Source: Tamarix chinensis
Taxonomy: Eukaryota; Streptophyta; Magnoliopsida; Caryophyllales; Tamaricaceae
Assembly: GCA_030549775.1 (NCBI GenBank)
Contig: CM060175.1
Coordinates: forward strand, 109,856,688 to 109,920,687
Direction of reading: 5' to 3'
Length of the DNA: 64,000 nucleotides
Position numbers and translations under genes: made by a program. The first letter of the stretch is position 1; every line of letters begins with the position of its first letter. Shown one piece after another: positions 38,271 through 49,102 of this stretch. A model generated the notes under the pieces. That model did no database searches, had not been told where the DNA came from, and saw only the letters and a list, made by a program, of their open reading frames with translations.

Positions 38271-41200
38271 TAACATCTGCATGGGAGTGAAATTTACGTA
38301 TGGAACGTTGGTTTGGGATGTGAGGAAAGTAATGTAAGCATTGTTTGGGTGTTTGAACACTTTTGATGAAAAATAGTACGTGGAGCATTATAAGGATACG
38401 TAGGAGACCGAATTAGGGTTTGTGTGGACAATTAGGGTTCGGTGTGGCTACATAGAGTTGTGTGGTATCGTGTGTACTTGGTGAATAAAGTATGATGATG
38501 AATATGGAATCTATGATTTGTGATGTGTGAAGTGTAAAGAGAATGATTCATGCATGTCCAGGATGAAAGCTTTTGAATAAGATACTTAAGACACTAATCA
38601 CTTAAAGTGGAAGATATTGAGACAGGTGCAGCTAATCCACCGATTAGGAATAGTGGTGTGGACTATTGTCCCGCAAGTGACCGATCCACCAACGAATAAT
38701 AGTGGTGTGGACTTTGTCCCGCAAGTGACCGACCCACTAGTAATAATAATGGGGTGACTCGAGCTCAATAAACACAAACCAGAGTTTGTTAAGACACTTA
38801 AAATATACTAATTACTTACAGTGGAACACTATGTGAGCAAGAACCAGCCGATCCACCGATTAGGAATAGTGGTGTGGACTATTGTCCCGCAAGTGACCTA
38901 TCCACAGGTGAAAAATAGTGGTGTGGACTATTGTCCTGCAAGTGGCCGACCCATCGGTAATAATAGTGAGGTGTTACTGTACTTACATGGATTTGATAAA
39001 AAACATGGTGTGAAATGAGATCTGATAAGAGATTAATTCAGTAATTAATCAGATTATATATGGGCCTTTGTACCTTTACCTGGATGATCTCATGCGTTTA
39101 TGTTATCATGTTTATGCTCTTTGATTTCTTCTGCATTATTTATGTGATTTTATGTGTTGGCATCAGCGCTCGATTACCTTACTCAATACGTAGCGTACTG
39201 ATCACCCTTTTCATAGGTGCTGCTTATTCCTACGAGTAGTATGCCCTTATGACTTTGTGTAGGTGGGTGAGACATCAGCCGGGGCTGTGTGTTGAGCTCG
39301 TGTTCTGGCTCCAAGTTCGAGAGAGTTGTGGCCATATTTTAGTCTTTATGTGATACTATTTCCTTTTGTTATTTCTTTTGTATCGGATTTATCCTGTTTA
39401 ATTTATTACCTTGTATTGAGTATTTTAAATGAATATTTTATTGGTTATAAGTTATTTCTCTTTTTAATTTAAATAATAATTCTTTACATGTACTCTGATT
39501 TTTGATGTATGATTCTTTCTAGTTCTTTTATGAACTTTTGGTTTGAATTTAATGTCAATTTTTTCTTTAGCCTTAGCACTTGGTACTGGAACAGTCGTAG
39601 AGAACCGGTCTGATACTAAGTATGGCGGTAACATCCCCATAATTCACGGGTTTTAATTTAAAATTCTTCCATTTTTTTTAAAAAAAAGTAGTAAATTTTG
39701 AGGTGTTATACCTTAGTTCTAACTCATGTAATTTTTCACTTTAAGCGAATAATATCTTATTCATTATACTTATCTCAAGATTATGTTATGGTTTACGTTG
39801 ATCAAAGGAACCCCACTATTCTTAAACTGGTGAAACATTTTGGAGCACCACTTAGGAAAGAACACACCTGAGCTACTATTATCGTCTGGTGGAACGAACA
39901 TACAACACCTTGACCCTGACTCACGTAATCTTTTAATTTAAGCAATTAGTATATTCAAGGTGATATATCTCAAAGCCCACATATGTACGCATACGTAGGC
40001 ATGAAAAACAAATATTATATTTAAACATAATTATTTGGATCATATAATGCACAATTGAGATAACACCATCATACTTTCTTAAATAAAAGGCCACACCCCT
40101 CCTAATAAACCCTAATTTTCATAAGCTAACTATTTTTCACCATTTTCAATAATAATATTTAAAATATTATTATAAATATTATACCAAAAAATCATGGTCT
40201 AATTTCAAATTCTTATACATGTGATAATAACCTACTCTTAGGGTTATTATTCATGGATTCCCCTAAAGCCCTAATTTCACAAATTTAGCATAACTTTTCC
40301 CATAAGATTCGCATGACCCCAAACTTTTGTACACATTCCTAAAACAAAAATAATAACAACATATCCAAAACTTCAAGTTAAATCCATCATTTCACGCATG
40401 TGATAATGAACCAGTCCTTAGGGTTATTATTCCTACTTTAGCTAGTTTTTTTCATTTATTGACCTTAAATTGTTCATAATCACTCCAAATATTCCATACA
40501 ATGTACGCAATAAATTTATAACCATTTAACACATTAAAATACCAAATATATTATTTTTAACTAATATTGACCAAAATACCCCTAAACTAGCTAAACACCT
40601 ATTTTCAAAAAAAAAACAATGAGTCCTAATATGAAGGGTTCCCAAATTCCATTATATCAACAAGATACTACTTAACACATTATTTAACATCATTCCATAC
40701 CGATACAAGCCATATGAAAATACCGTAGGCCACATTTTCACACTTAGGGATATAATTTATCGCAATAACACCATTTAAGGTCATGATTGTTACATATTCT
40801 CACTTTACATATATTTAATACCACATCATCATACCATAACAACATCAACATAAAATTATCACCATAATAATATCAAATATGATGTATTATACAAAACACA
40901 CATTCTACACATAAACCCTAGTTATGACATATAACCTTACCAAAGCGTATTTGATCTCTACACACGTATATCCTAAGGGACCTCCTCCAAGACCATGGGG
41001 GAAAACACCTAAAAATTAATAAAAATACAACATTATAACTCATAGAATAAACTAAGGAAAAAGGAAAGTGGAACAATGGAGAAAAAACTAAGATAAACCA
41101 AGTGAACAATTTAGGTGGAAATGGTGCACAAAAAGGGTAGGAGCAAAAAAACTTGTTGTTGTTGCAATGGAAAGGGGAGAGGAAAATAGGGCTACAGCTA

Positions 41201-42090
41201 GGAGGGATGCATCAGTGGAGGAGACTACAACAAGGAGGGAGAGATTTGGGGTTGTTGTCGAAGCTTGGGGGAAGGCAATGGTGGAGGTGGTTGGTGGTGG
41301 GGGTGAGTTGTAGTGGTGATGGTCATTGTTTAGGGGTGGGAATGACAACAAGATCTAAAGAAAGGGGAGATGAATGGTGGTGAGCGGTGTTGTTGGCTTA
41401 GTGTGGCTTTCAAGGCGACGAAGAGAAGGAGGAATTAAGGAAAAGAAGAAAGGAAGAATGCTCGGTACTAAAAAATGATGGTAGTGAACAATAGATAGAG
41501 AGAGAAGGAGGGTAGTCTGGGTTGGTGATTTGCAAAGATACAAGTAGAAGGGTAAGAAGGATTTTATAGGAGGAGGGAGGTGAGGCATGCCAAATGTTAG
41601 AGGTTGGGTTGTATGTTCATGAGAGAGATGTGCCTCTGTGGTTGTAGGGTAGCTGAAGTGCAGTGCAGATGCAGGTCAGGGGTGGCAGTGCGGTGTAGGT
41701 CATAGTTAGTTGTGGAGGCTAGGAAGAGAAAAAAAGGAAAGGAAAGGAATGTGAACCATGTAGGAAAGGGCTTGCATGACTGGAAGGGGAAGGAGAAGAA
41801 GAGGCCAATTGGAGTGGGGAGAAAAAGGAAAAAATAAAGAAAATAATTTTTAGGTTAAGTTTAGAGTTAAGTTTAGATTTTAGATTAGGGAATTAAGATT
41901 GGGCCAAAATTAATTTAGCAAATATTGGGGTTATAGTTAAGTTAAAATATAGATTATTCATATTAGGTTAGGATTAGATTTAGGGTCAAGGAACTTAGGT
42001 AACATAAAATGATGGATTATCAAAAATTATGGTTAGGTTAAAATATAAAATCATTGGGATTATGAATAGGTAAAAATTCAAGATATTACA

Positions 42091-42743
42091 CTTAAAATGG
42101 AAGACCTTGAGTTTGGGATTGGTTGCTTTCTAAGATTAGCTACCTTAGATGTGAGGTGTAGCTCTCATTTGAGTTTGGTTCTCTAGTGTGTTGTTGTGCC
42201 CCGGTAAGGCTCTAGTCTACTCTATAGGTAGTCTACGAGCCATATAAAGGGTATTTATACTTAGGATTAGGTGACTAAGGTTGGAGGATATTATGTTGCC
42301 TATGTGCTCTTGGAAGACCAAGCATACTGTAGTTATCCTATGTTATATAATAAGGCTATTGTGTTACCTTTATGCTTCAGTATGACCAAGTGTACCTTAA
42401 TGTCCATAGGTTTTAGAGTAATGGTATTGTGTTGCCTCTGTGCATCATTATGATTGGTTTTACCTCGGTGTCCCCAATTTAATTATATCCCCCCTCTATT
42501 AATTAAAAATGGAAGCAATTATTGTGTAAGAATATAAAAAGAATTATTCTAGTTGTGGTTTGGTAGTTGACTATGTACGCTATTTGGTTTGATTGATTGG
42601 TTCGGTAGTCGGTTTAGTATCCTACCTTGATATTTGGAATATAATTTATTAGACGGTTTTGGTCATGGATTTTGATATGGCTATCATATATTTAAGATTA
42701 TGTGAATTGGTTAAGTATGATTGTCTGTCGAGCATGGGACTTA

Positions 42744-42782
<39 letters not shown>

Positions 42783-43290
42783 CCATTATTATTGTTTGTT
42801 TTTATGGAATGTGCTTTGTTATTGAACATGTTTTCAGCTTGTTGAGTGATTATGTACAATGTGAGCATGCTGCCTCTTGTGAGGTATTATGATTTACTTA
42901 GTGCGAATAATTCGTATGGATACTACATTTGGAGATAACTTTATGAAGGTCATAGGGTGGCACAAAGCGTATAAGAGCGATATGGATAAATAGATTTCTT
43001 GGGAAGAGATTCCATTCTCGGAATGTGCTTATGGGTTTAAGAGTTGGGGCATACTAGTGTTGCATCTTTAAGTGCTAGTTTTTATTGTATTCACTTTTTT
43101 TTTTTTGCTCTTATGCCCCATTTTGTATTTTGAATTTTTGTTGCTATATAGAGGATATTTATCCATAACTTTATCTATGTTATTCTCTTCTATTACTCTG
43201 CTACTTTATTTTGGATCTAACTTGTTTTGAATCTTAGTACTTGTCGTAATAAAGGTTAGGGAACTGAATGTAATACATGTATTTGTAAGA
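42091..43290 (+). repeat. Right half of an older long LTR unit
   Basis: It starts with CTTAAAATGGAAGACC, matching the middle of other units (33830, 52037), then the degenerate hairpin module (42125-42150) and the 'GTGTTGTTGTGCCCC' block. Near 43240 a weak match to the CTTAGTACTTG...terminal module follows. Its left half is interrupted at 31004. The right end is not clear. Confidence 0.5.
42748..42779. repeat. (AT)n microsatellite
   Basis: Uninterrupted alternating TA tract of about 30 bases. Confidence 0.9.
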
Positions 43291-43740
43291 TTATAAAATG
43301 AAAAATTCTTGTGTTAGATGAAAATTGGATAATATTTGATCTTGATTTGGAACTATAGTTTGGGATTGATTTAAAAAGTTATTTGAAAAGCATATAAAAA
43401 ATTTTGCAAAATGAGTTTCCTTCATGTACTCGTTGATTAGTTCTATAAATTGATTGACTAGTTCGTCATTCTAGATAAGGTTTTGGTTTGATAGAATTGA
43501 TTGGTTGATCAAAGGAAACTTATCGATTGGTCTAACCAAACCGATTGACTAGTTTATCGAGTTGAGTGCTTTTCGAGCTTATTTTTCTAGGGAAAAAAAT
43601 CATTTCATCAAAATAGAACCTCATTAATCTAACTCTAACTTGTTCCTGAGTAATCTTTAACCAGTTTTATCATTTATTTGGATTTAATTTTTTTTTCGAA
43701 TAGATTTGAAGGCTTGATTTTGACAAAAGAGAGGGAAGAC
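43290..43740 (+). repeat. Dispersed repeat, copy 1 (inverted copy at 58150-58780)
   Basis: This stretch aligns with the reverse complement of 58150-58780 over most of its length. Shared landmarks include TTTGATCTTGATTTG, a series of GATTGACTAGTT-like words, and CTTATTTTTCTAG. It is non-coding. Confidence 0.65.
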
Positions 43741-44860
43741 TTTATGTCCGTTGATGGTTACTTGACTTCAGTTAGACTTTATGTCTATTGGTGGTTATTT
43801 GGTTTTAGTCAGACTTTATGTCTTCTAATTTGGATAGTCTTCTATGTTATGTGAAACTATGGGGTGATAATCAATCTATCGCTCGAAAGAAAAAGGAATA
43901 ATGGCTTGTCAATAGCTAATCTAATGGATCATGTAAACTTGAAAATTAACCTAATGGAATATTCCTGTAGGTGGAAAGTATAAGAATTTAATAAGATGTG
44001 GAATATCTTGTTATTAATTATAAATTTTTATCCATAACATCTACGGTGTATTGCTATATGTGAGAAATCATGAATTGTCTAAGTCCTTGCCTGACATAAA
44101 ATCTTAATATATAATATATTTATGATAGTACACGTACATCTAAGTGCAATATGTGCTATGCGTAAGTATGCTACTATATTTCAATATGAACTCTATTATT
44201 ACATGTGGCCTTGTATATTTGTGACTCCCATTAAGGAGATATTTTGCCTTACTTATTTAGTTACCTGCTCAATCTTACTAGTAGAAGACCGTGCGCGGAT
44301 TTTTATGTATTGTGTTTAGGGACTTGAGAGTGTAGACATTCGGCGATAATTGTTCAGTTCTTAATAAACTTGGGTTTGGGACTTTATCCTATTGTTGTCT
44401 TATGCTTATTGTATTTCTATACTTTTGATTTATTCTGTCTCATGTATTTAAATATTTTGATCACCTCTTGAAGTCTTATTTTGTGAATGTTTTTTTTTAG
44501 TATTTATATATTATATTTTTTGCATACTATATTATTATTTTTGGTCAATTTTGTTTCTTAACATTATATCTAATATGGAATGAGCTATGTTAGGTGTAAC
44601 ATTAATACCTTATTTTTTTAGGTACGTATGTTTGATATTTTTCTGCTTCTATAATAATTTAAAAAAAAAAATTAGTAGTGAAAAATAAAAGTATCACATT
44701 GGACTTATAATAAGTATGAAAATAATATGTTATTATTTTCATATTAATGCTTTTGCATAACACAAATTTTAAGTAATAAATTAAAGGTGTTACTTCGTAA
44801 TAAGATCAAAACAAAAGTAAACTTTTTAATCTAAAATATAATAATGTTGATAGCATATTA
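43741..44860. other. AT-rich stretch without recognised features
   Basis: Only short frames. Repeated GACTTTATGTC words near 43740-43820 form three imperfect copies of a roughly 45-bp unit. Confidence 0.4.
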
Positions 44861-44942
44861 TGACATTGAAAAAGATAACAAGATAGAAAATAACGTGACA
44901 TTTTATTCTTATTGATATTTTTCGATTGTATACATCATTTAC

Positions 44943-44978
<36 letters not shown>

Positions 44979-44981
<3 letters not shown>

Positions 44982-46492
44982 GAAACTAGATCATGTGCGC
45001 ACCTATTTGTCTATACAAACGTAGGAACAATTACTGACCATTGGATTTAAATTAGATCCAACGGCCAGTAATATATGGAAGATAAAAACACGGCCTTCTT
45101 CGCCGAGCCCCGCCCCATTCCGTTTCGACCTTGCCAGCTCGCCCCGACCCCCAGACCCCATCGCGCCTCTCTCTCTCCATCGCGCCTCTCTCCCTCCATG
45201 GCCATGGCACCTCGCTCCCTCCATCGCACCTCTCTCCCTCTCCATCGCACCCGTTTCTCTAGCTCCCCCTCGCCATTTCTGCTTCTCCATCTCTCCATCG
45301 ACCTGCTCCTCCCATATGCTGACAGATCGAGCGAAGTACCCGACCTTCCTCAATTTCCACTCGTCCTCTACTCCGATGAGCTTCGTACACCAGCAGACGA
45401 GCTCAGCCGCTGTTCTATTCGACCAGACCTCAGCTCCTCCATTCTTCAACCGCCACTACACTGCCACACAAGAGACAAGGAGAAGCGGCGGCATTGCGAC
45501 CTGAGCAGGAGGACAGAGGTATTTAATTGTTCGGATATTACCGACTGATTTTGTTAATTTTGGATTTAATTTCTATACTAATTGATCGTTCGTTTTTGAC
45601 ACTGTTTCTCCATTTTTTTTGCTCCTCTTCGCCGGTGTTTCTCATCCCAGCACATTTCTTCAACCTACCGAAGCTCACGTCTCCGCCACCATTTTTCGCT
45701 GGTGCACATTTTTTTTTGTATGTGTTTTAGGTTTTATTGATTCAGCAATCGAATTTGCTGAGTTGATTTAGTACTCTGCCTCAACTTTAGTTGATTTCGA
45801 ATTTGTTGAGTTAATTTAGTAAGGATGTTTTATTGTTTGCTGAGTTATGTTTGTTGTTTTTTTATTAAATTCTGTTGCTGTTGTATTATGAATAATGTGA
45901 TTAGGCTTAATGACATTAATATGGGCTGATATTCTGTTGCTATTGCTGTTGCTGTTGTATTTTCTGTTGCTGAATAATGGTATGCTGTTGTTTTATGTTA
46001 GTCTGATTAATAATCAGATTATTAATCAGCCATTATTGTAAATTTTTGCATAATATATGCTGGTATGGTGTTGGTATTGCTGAATATTGCTCATTAATAT
46101 TATATTGCTATTTTATATTATTCTGATTAATAATCATATTATTAATCTGCCATTGTTGTATATTTTTGCATAATACATGGTTTGACTAACTAAATAAAGT
46201 TTATAGATGGCTAAGATATTGTATTATTATTATAATTAGAGAGTTTGTGGTTTATGGTTTATAGGGTTTAGGATTTAGAGGATTTAATGTTTGGGGTCTA
46301 GGGTTTAGAGGGTTTAGGGTTTAGGGTTTTTAGGGTTTAGAGGTTTGGATATTTGATTTAGATATAGGTTTGAATTAGTTTTTTGGTTTGTTATTAATAA
46401 AATCTTGAATGTGATTAAATTTTGATCCAATGGATGAAATTAATTCCTATGTTTGTATATTAATTATAGTTTGTATGTGACCCCTCCCCCAT
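44979..46492. mobile_element. Inserted DNA element with inverted ends, Pack-MULE-like candidate
   Basis: The ends are imperfect inverted repeats over about 70 bp. ATACAAACGTAGGAACAATTA with CATTGGATTTAAATT at the left matches, in reverse complement, ATACAAACATAGGAATTAAT with CATTGGATCAAAATT at the right. The element sits in a TA microsatellite, so the target duplication cannot be read. The interior starts with a GC-rich exon-like block (45075-45520), then a GT donor-like site and an AT-rich intron-like region, as in elements that have captured gene fragments. I recognise no captured gene and no transposase. Confidence 0.5.
46250..46345 (+). repeat. Interstitial telomere-like TTTAGGG repeats
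   Basis: About eight imperfect copies of the plant telomere unit TTTAGGG (variants TTTATAGGG and TTTAGAGGG) lie inside the inserted element. Confidence 0.7.
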
Positions 46493-46670
46493 CTATATAT
46501 ATATATATATCGAGATCTTGAAGCTATGACTCCGTAATGTTAATAGATCTTACAACATAAGAACACTAAATAATAATTTATAAGGGGATACAAATCAATA
46601 CTAATTTAGATAGATTAATGGGTATACTTATATAGGAAATAAGAAACATTCAACTCTATAACAAGGTATT

Positions 46671-47558
46671 TACAACAAATGTCACTAGAAAATAATTTAT
46701 CTGTGCTATTCTGACCAATTTACTGATATTAACAATCTTCGAACCCTCACGAACAACAGCAGGTCCCCAAATTTCAGATTCATTTTTCCCTTTTGCAAAT
46801 ACTGGTCGTCTCAGGATGAAAATGAATTATATCTTTTATTTATGTTCTGAATTTTTGATTCCAATAGAGCATTAACTTTAGAAGAGACCAAAACGGGAGG
46901 ATTATATTTTCGAATGTTGATTTACTTTAATTTAGATTAATGAATTAGACTTAGTTCCTATGATATAATTAGTGTATTTATTAAAACAACAAGTGGATTA
47001 TGTACATTAAATGATAGTTTTTTTATTTATTTAATTAAAATATTTAGTGGTATTAATAAGATTCAATGGCCACAATATCACACAAAAGAGAGTTTGGCTG
47101 GCCAAGTAGTCTTCTCCACTCTTCAAATAGTAGTAGAATATAAGAAACAGAAAGTAGCGTCCAGATCGGGTAATTCTCATTCATGTATGCATGATCCACC
47201 ATCGATCCCACTCAGCAGGGGATTTGCTTTTCATAGCAGCAACCAGCATATGGCTAGGAAGTAGGAAACAAGATCTAATTTATGAAATGAAAACGCATGA
47301 GGTAATTAATTAAGCGAACTAGCTAGTAGTAGTAATTGATGCATTTCTTCTATCGATATATGTTACAGACAACGAGCGCCTCCCCGTTCGGCCCTGCAGT
47401 GGTACAATATTTACAATTAATAACTACATATTAGCCCAGTTGATAAATAGAGACTTGCAATTACTACAAATACAATCAATCATACATATGACGCGTATAT
47501 AATATACATACCCAAAGGACAGAGGGACGATGGGGCATCATCATGGATCAGATCTGGT
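46671..47558. other. 3' flank of the dehydrin gene
   Basis: No convincing gene. A short minus-strand frame near 46740-46830 reads LRRPVFAKGKNESEIWGPAV, which looks protein-like but is too short to assign. The stretch nearest the dehydrin would hold its 3' UTR. Confidence 0.4.
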
Positions 47559-47873
47559 TCAGTCGCTGTCACTGCTGCTGCTGCTGTCGTGGTGATGACC
47601 TTCTCCATGCTTTTTCTCCTTTTTCTTCTTCTTTTCTTTCTTCTTCTTCTCTTCACCCTTTCCAGCTTCGTGATGACCGCCACCGCCTTCTCCATGGAGC
47701 TTAGCCATCAATCCGCCACCTTCTTTCTTGTGGTGCTCTCCTTCCTCCTTCTTCTTATGTTTATCATCCTCACCTTTTTTGTGTTCTTCCCCATGGTGCT
47801 TCCCTTTCTCTTCCTCCTTGTGACCAGATCCCATCCCCAATTTCTCCTCAATCTTGTGCATTATTCCTGCCAT
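47559..47873 (-). CDS. KS-type histidine-rich dehydrin (HIRD11-like)
   Basis: An intact 104-residue, single-exon reading frame. The N-terminus MAGIMHKIEEKLGMG (residues 1-15) contains a K-segment-like amphipathic stretch. Residues 16-70 are very rich in His, Lys, Glu and Gly. GGGLMAKLHG (52-61) may be a worn second lipid-binding-like segment. A Lys/Glu run (about 75-88) and a C-terminal Ser/Asp S-segment (DSSSSSDSD, 96-104) follow. Order and size match the KS-type dehydrins typified by Arabidopsis HIRD11, an intrinsically disordered, metal-binding stress protein that protects enzymes and membranes during drought and cold. The start context AAAATGGC is excellent and there is no other in-frame ATG upstream. 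The coding strand is unusually G/A-rich compared with its surroundings. No intron is needed. The gene stands alone between transposon blocks. Confidence 0.93.
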   Translation of the reverse strand: MAGIMHKIEEKLGMGSGHKEEEKGKHHGEEHKKGEDDKHKKKEEGEHHKKEGGGLMAKLHGEGGGGHHEAGKGEEKKKKEKKKKKEKKHGEGHHHDSSSSSDSD

Positions 47874-48022
47874 TTTTGTGGGTTGTAATTATTTGTTGAC
47901 CTTTTTTTTTCCTCCCTCCCCTCCCCCCTTGTTTATATCTTCTCTCTGCACAGCTATCGTAATTAAACGTGGATGGATGGATGGATGGATGGTTGGTGAG
48001 CTAAGCGTTACATGCGTAGTAG

Positions 48023-48030
48023 TATTTATA
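48023..48030 (-). promoter_or_regulatory. TATA box of the dehydrin gene
   Basis: The minus strand reads TATAAATA, a consensus TATA box, 150 bp upstream of the ATG. It predicts a 5' UTR of about 120 nt. A second weaker TATA-like word lies near 47933-47938. Confidence 0.6.
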
Positions 48031-48122
48031 ATCAAGCATAGTGAGAGAGGGGCGTCTGGGAGCTGGATGAAAATATCTACTCGCGTGAAAGCTGATTTGG
48101 ATACAATAAGATTATCCAAACA

Positions 48123-48207
48123 ACGTGTCGGCACATTGGATTCTAACTGGGGTAGGTAGGGGTCCACACCTTTAGCACGCGGCATTTCCGTATTAAAAGG
48201 CACCGAC
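48123..48207 (-). promoter_or_regulatory. ABRE and DRE/CRT-like motifs upstream of the dehydrin
   Basis: ACGTGTC (48123-48129, plus strand) is an ABRE form. It overlaps GTCGGC (48127-48132), whose complement is the DRE/CRT core GCCGAC. ACCGAC at 48202-48207 is a second DRE core. CACGCG-type words occur near 48083 and 48176. All are 50-180 bp upstream of the TATA box, where abscisic acid, drought and cold elements act in plant dehydrin promoters. Confidence 0.6.
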
Positions 48208-48239
48208 GTATCTGTCTGTCCTCGACTTTTCTCGTCTAA

Positions 48240-49102
48240 TTTTCAAAAAAATTCGGATCCGATAAGATTAGAATCTCTTTGTTTTTAAATAATTGTGGAT
48301 ACATTTTGACTCATTTTTTTAATAAATATTATATTAAAATTTATTGTTATATATGTATTTAATCTATTTTTATAGTATTACTTTTAATAATCTTTATTAA
48401 TATATATTAAAAAATATAAATAGTTAAAGTTTATCCTTAAAATATGTAATGACTAGAATTAAAAAAACCGAGTGAGTATTAGAAAAAAATATTTTTATAA
48501 TAGTATAAAAAATTATTATTAATTACAATAGTTATACTAGCTATTTTAATAATAATAATAATAATAATAATAAGTCATCAAAATTTGTAGTTATAATGGG
48601 ATCATATTTTATTAGATTATATTATATTAAATCGATAGAAATAAGTCAAAAATAAAAAAAATCCTTCCCCTATACACTAAGTAGCTTCAAATTTTTGATT
48701 CCATTTTACTATACAAAAATTATTTTATAATATCGACATTTTTATTATCCTTAACAATCTACATCCCACCTCAAATATTTTTTAACTATTTCTTTGGAGA
48801 AATAGAAATATATAAGTTGTCCGTGTTCTTTGAATTCTAATCTGAATTTAGAATCCTTAATGTTCTTACTCTTAATAGATCAATAAAATAACTAGATTTA
48901 ATAATGGTTAACCGGTGAGATTGTATGAGGTTGAAATCCGCTAAACAAAAAAAATCTCATATTTGAATTTCCATGGTTTTTATATTATAGACCTTTTATA
49001 GTAATTATTATATTTATATGATAATTTATATTTGATGAAAAAAATGAAAAATTTCTTATTTTATAGTGATGGTTGTGGGCATCTGTCAGTAATGTTTATA
49101 TG
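48240..49102. other. AT-rich intergenic stretch
   Basis: Distal upstream region of the dehydrin. An (AAT)n microsatellite lies at about 48549-48572. No coding sequence is seen. Confidence 0.5.

Larger units (their letters stand above)
35757..39710 (+). mobile_element. Long solo LTR nested in the minus-strand unit
   Basis: The unit starts TCAAATGCCCCAAAAATTT, a mutated TGTAATGCCCC terminus, and ends TTTTGAGGTGTTATA, a mutated GTGTTACA (3954 bp). Flanks CCTCA (35752-35756) and CCTTA (39711-39715) are a target duplication with one change. Joining the flanks restores continuity of the surrounding minus-strand unit, judged by the related stretch at 39880-39940. Modules in order are: AT-rich leader, T/C block 36180-37390, ATT-rich microsatellites 37460-37680, minisatellites 37790-38270, core repeats 38630-38990, terminal hairpin 39577-39622. 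No coding domains are present. Confidence 0.7.
31005..42090 (-). mobile_element. Minus-strand long solo LTR, split by two nested units
   Basis: The segments 42090-39711, 35756-35157 and 31257-31005 read in the minus direction as one LTR unit of about 3.2 kb. It starts TGTAATATCTTGAATTTTT (complement of the bases ending at 42090) and ends at 31005 (AAATTTTGGGATGTTACA). Direct flanks CTTAA at 31000-31004 and 42091-42095 form a 5-bp target duplication. The minus strand of 41830-41090 is the T/C-rich block, and 39780-39900 plus 35540-35740 hold the CCAC...ATAATAGT core repeats. 35410-35277 matches 39171-39270 of the nested plus-strand unit in reverse complement. No gag or pol is present. Confidence 0.65.
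44860..46670. repeat. LTR-like repeat interrupted by a DNA element
   Basis: 44860-44975 and 46505-46670 are the two halves of the repeat found uninterrupted at 26780-27010. Between them lies an inserted element of about 1.5 kb. (GT)n and (TA)n tracts mark the left junction (44944-44980) and (TA)n the right (46493-46510). Confidence 0.6.

Noticed and set aside
45075..45548. 157-codon frame as a host gene
   Set aside because: It lies inside a mobile element with inverted ends, is low-complexity and has antisense frames of similar length. It is described as a captured or leader-like block instead.
47589..47888. 99-codon plus-strand frame over the dehydrin
   Set aside because: Hydrophobic antisense shadow of the Lys/Glu-rich dehydrin coding sequence.
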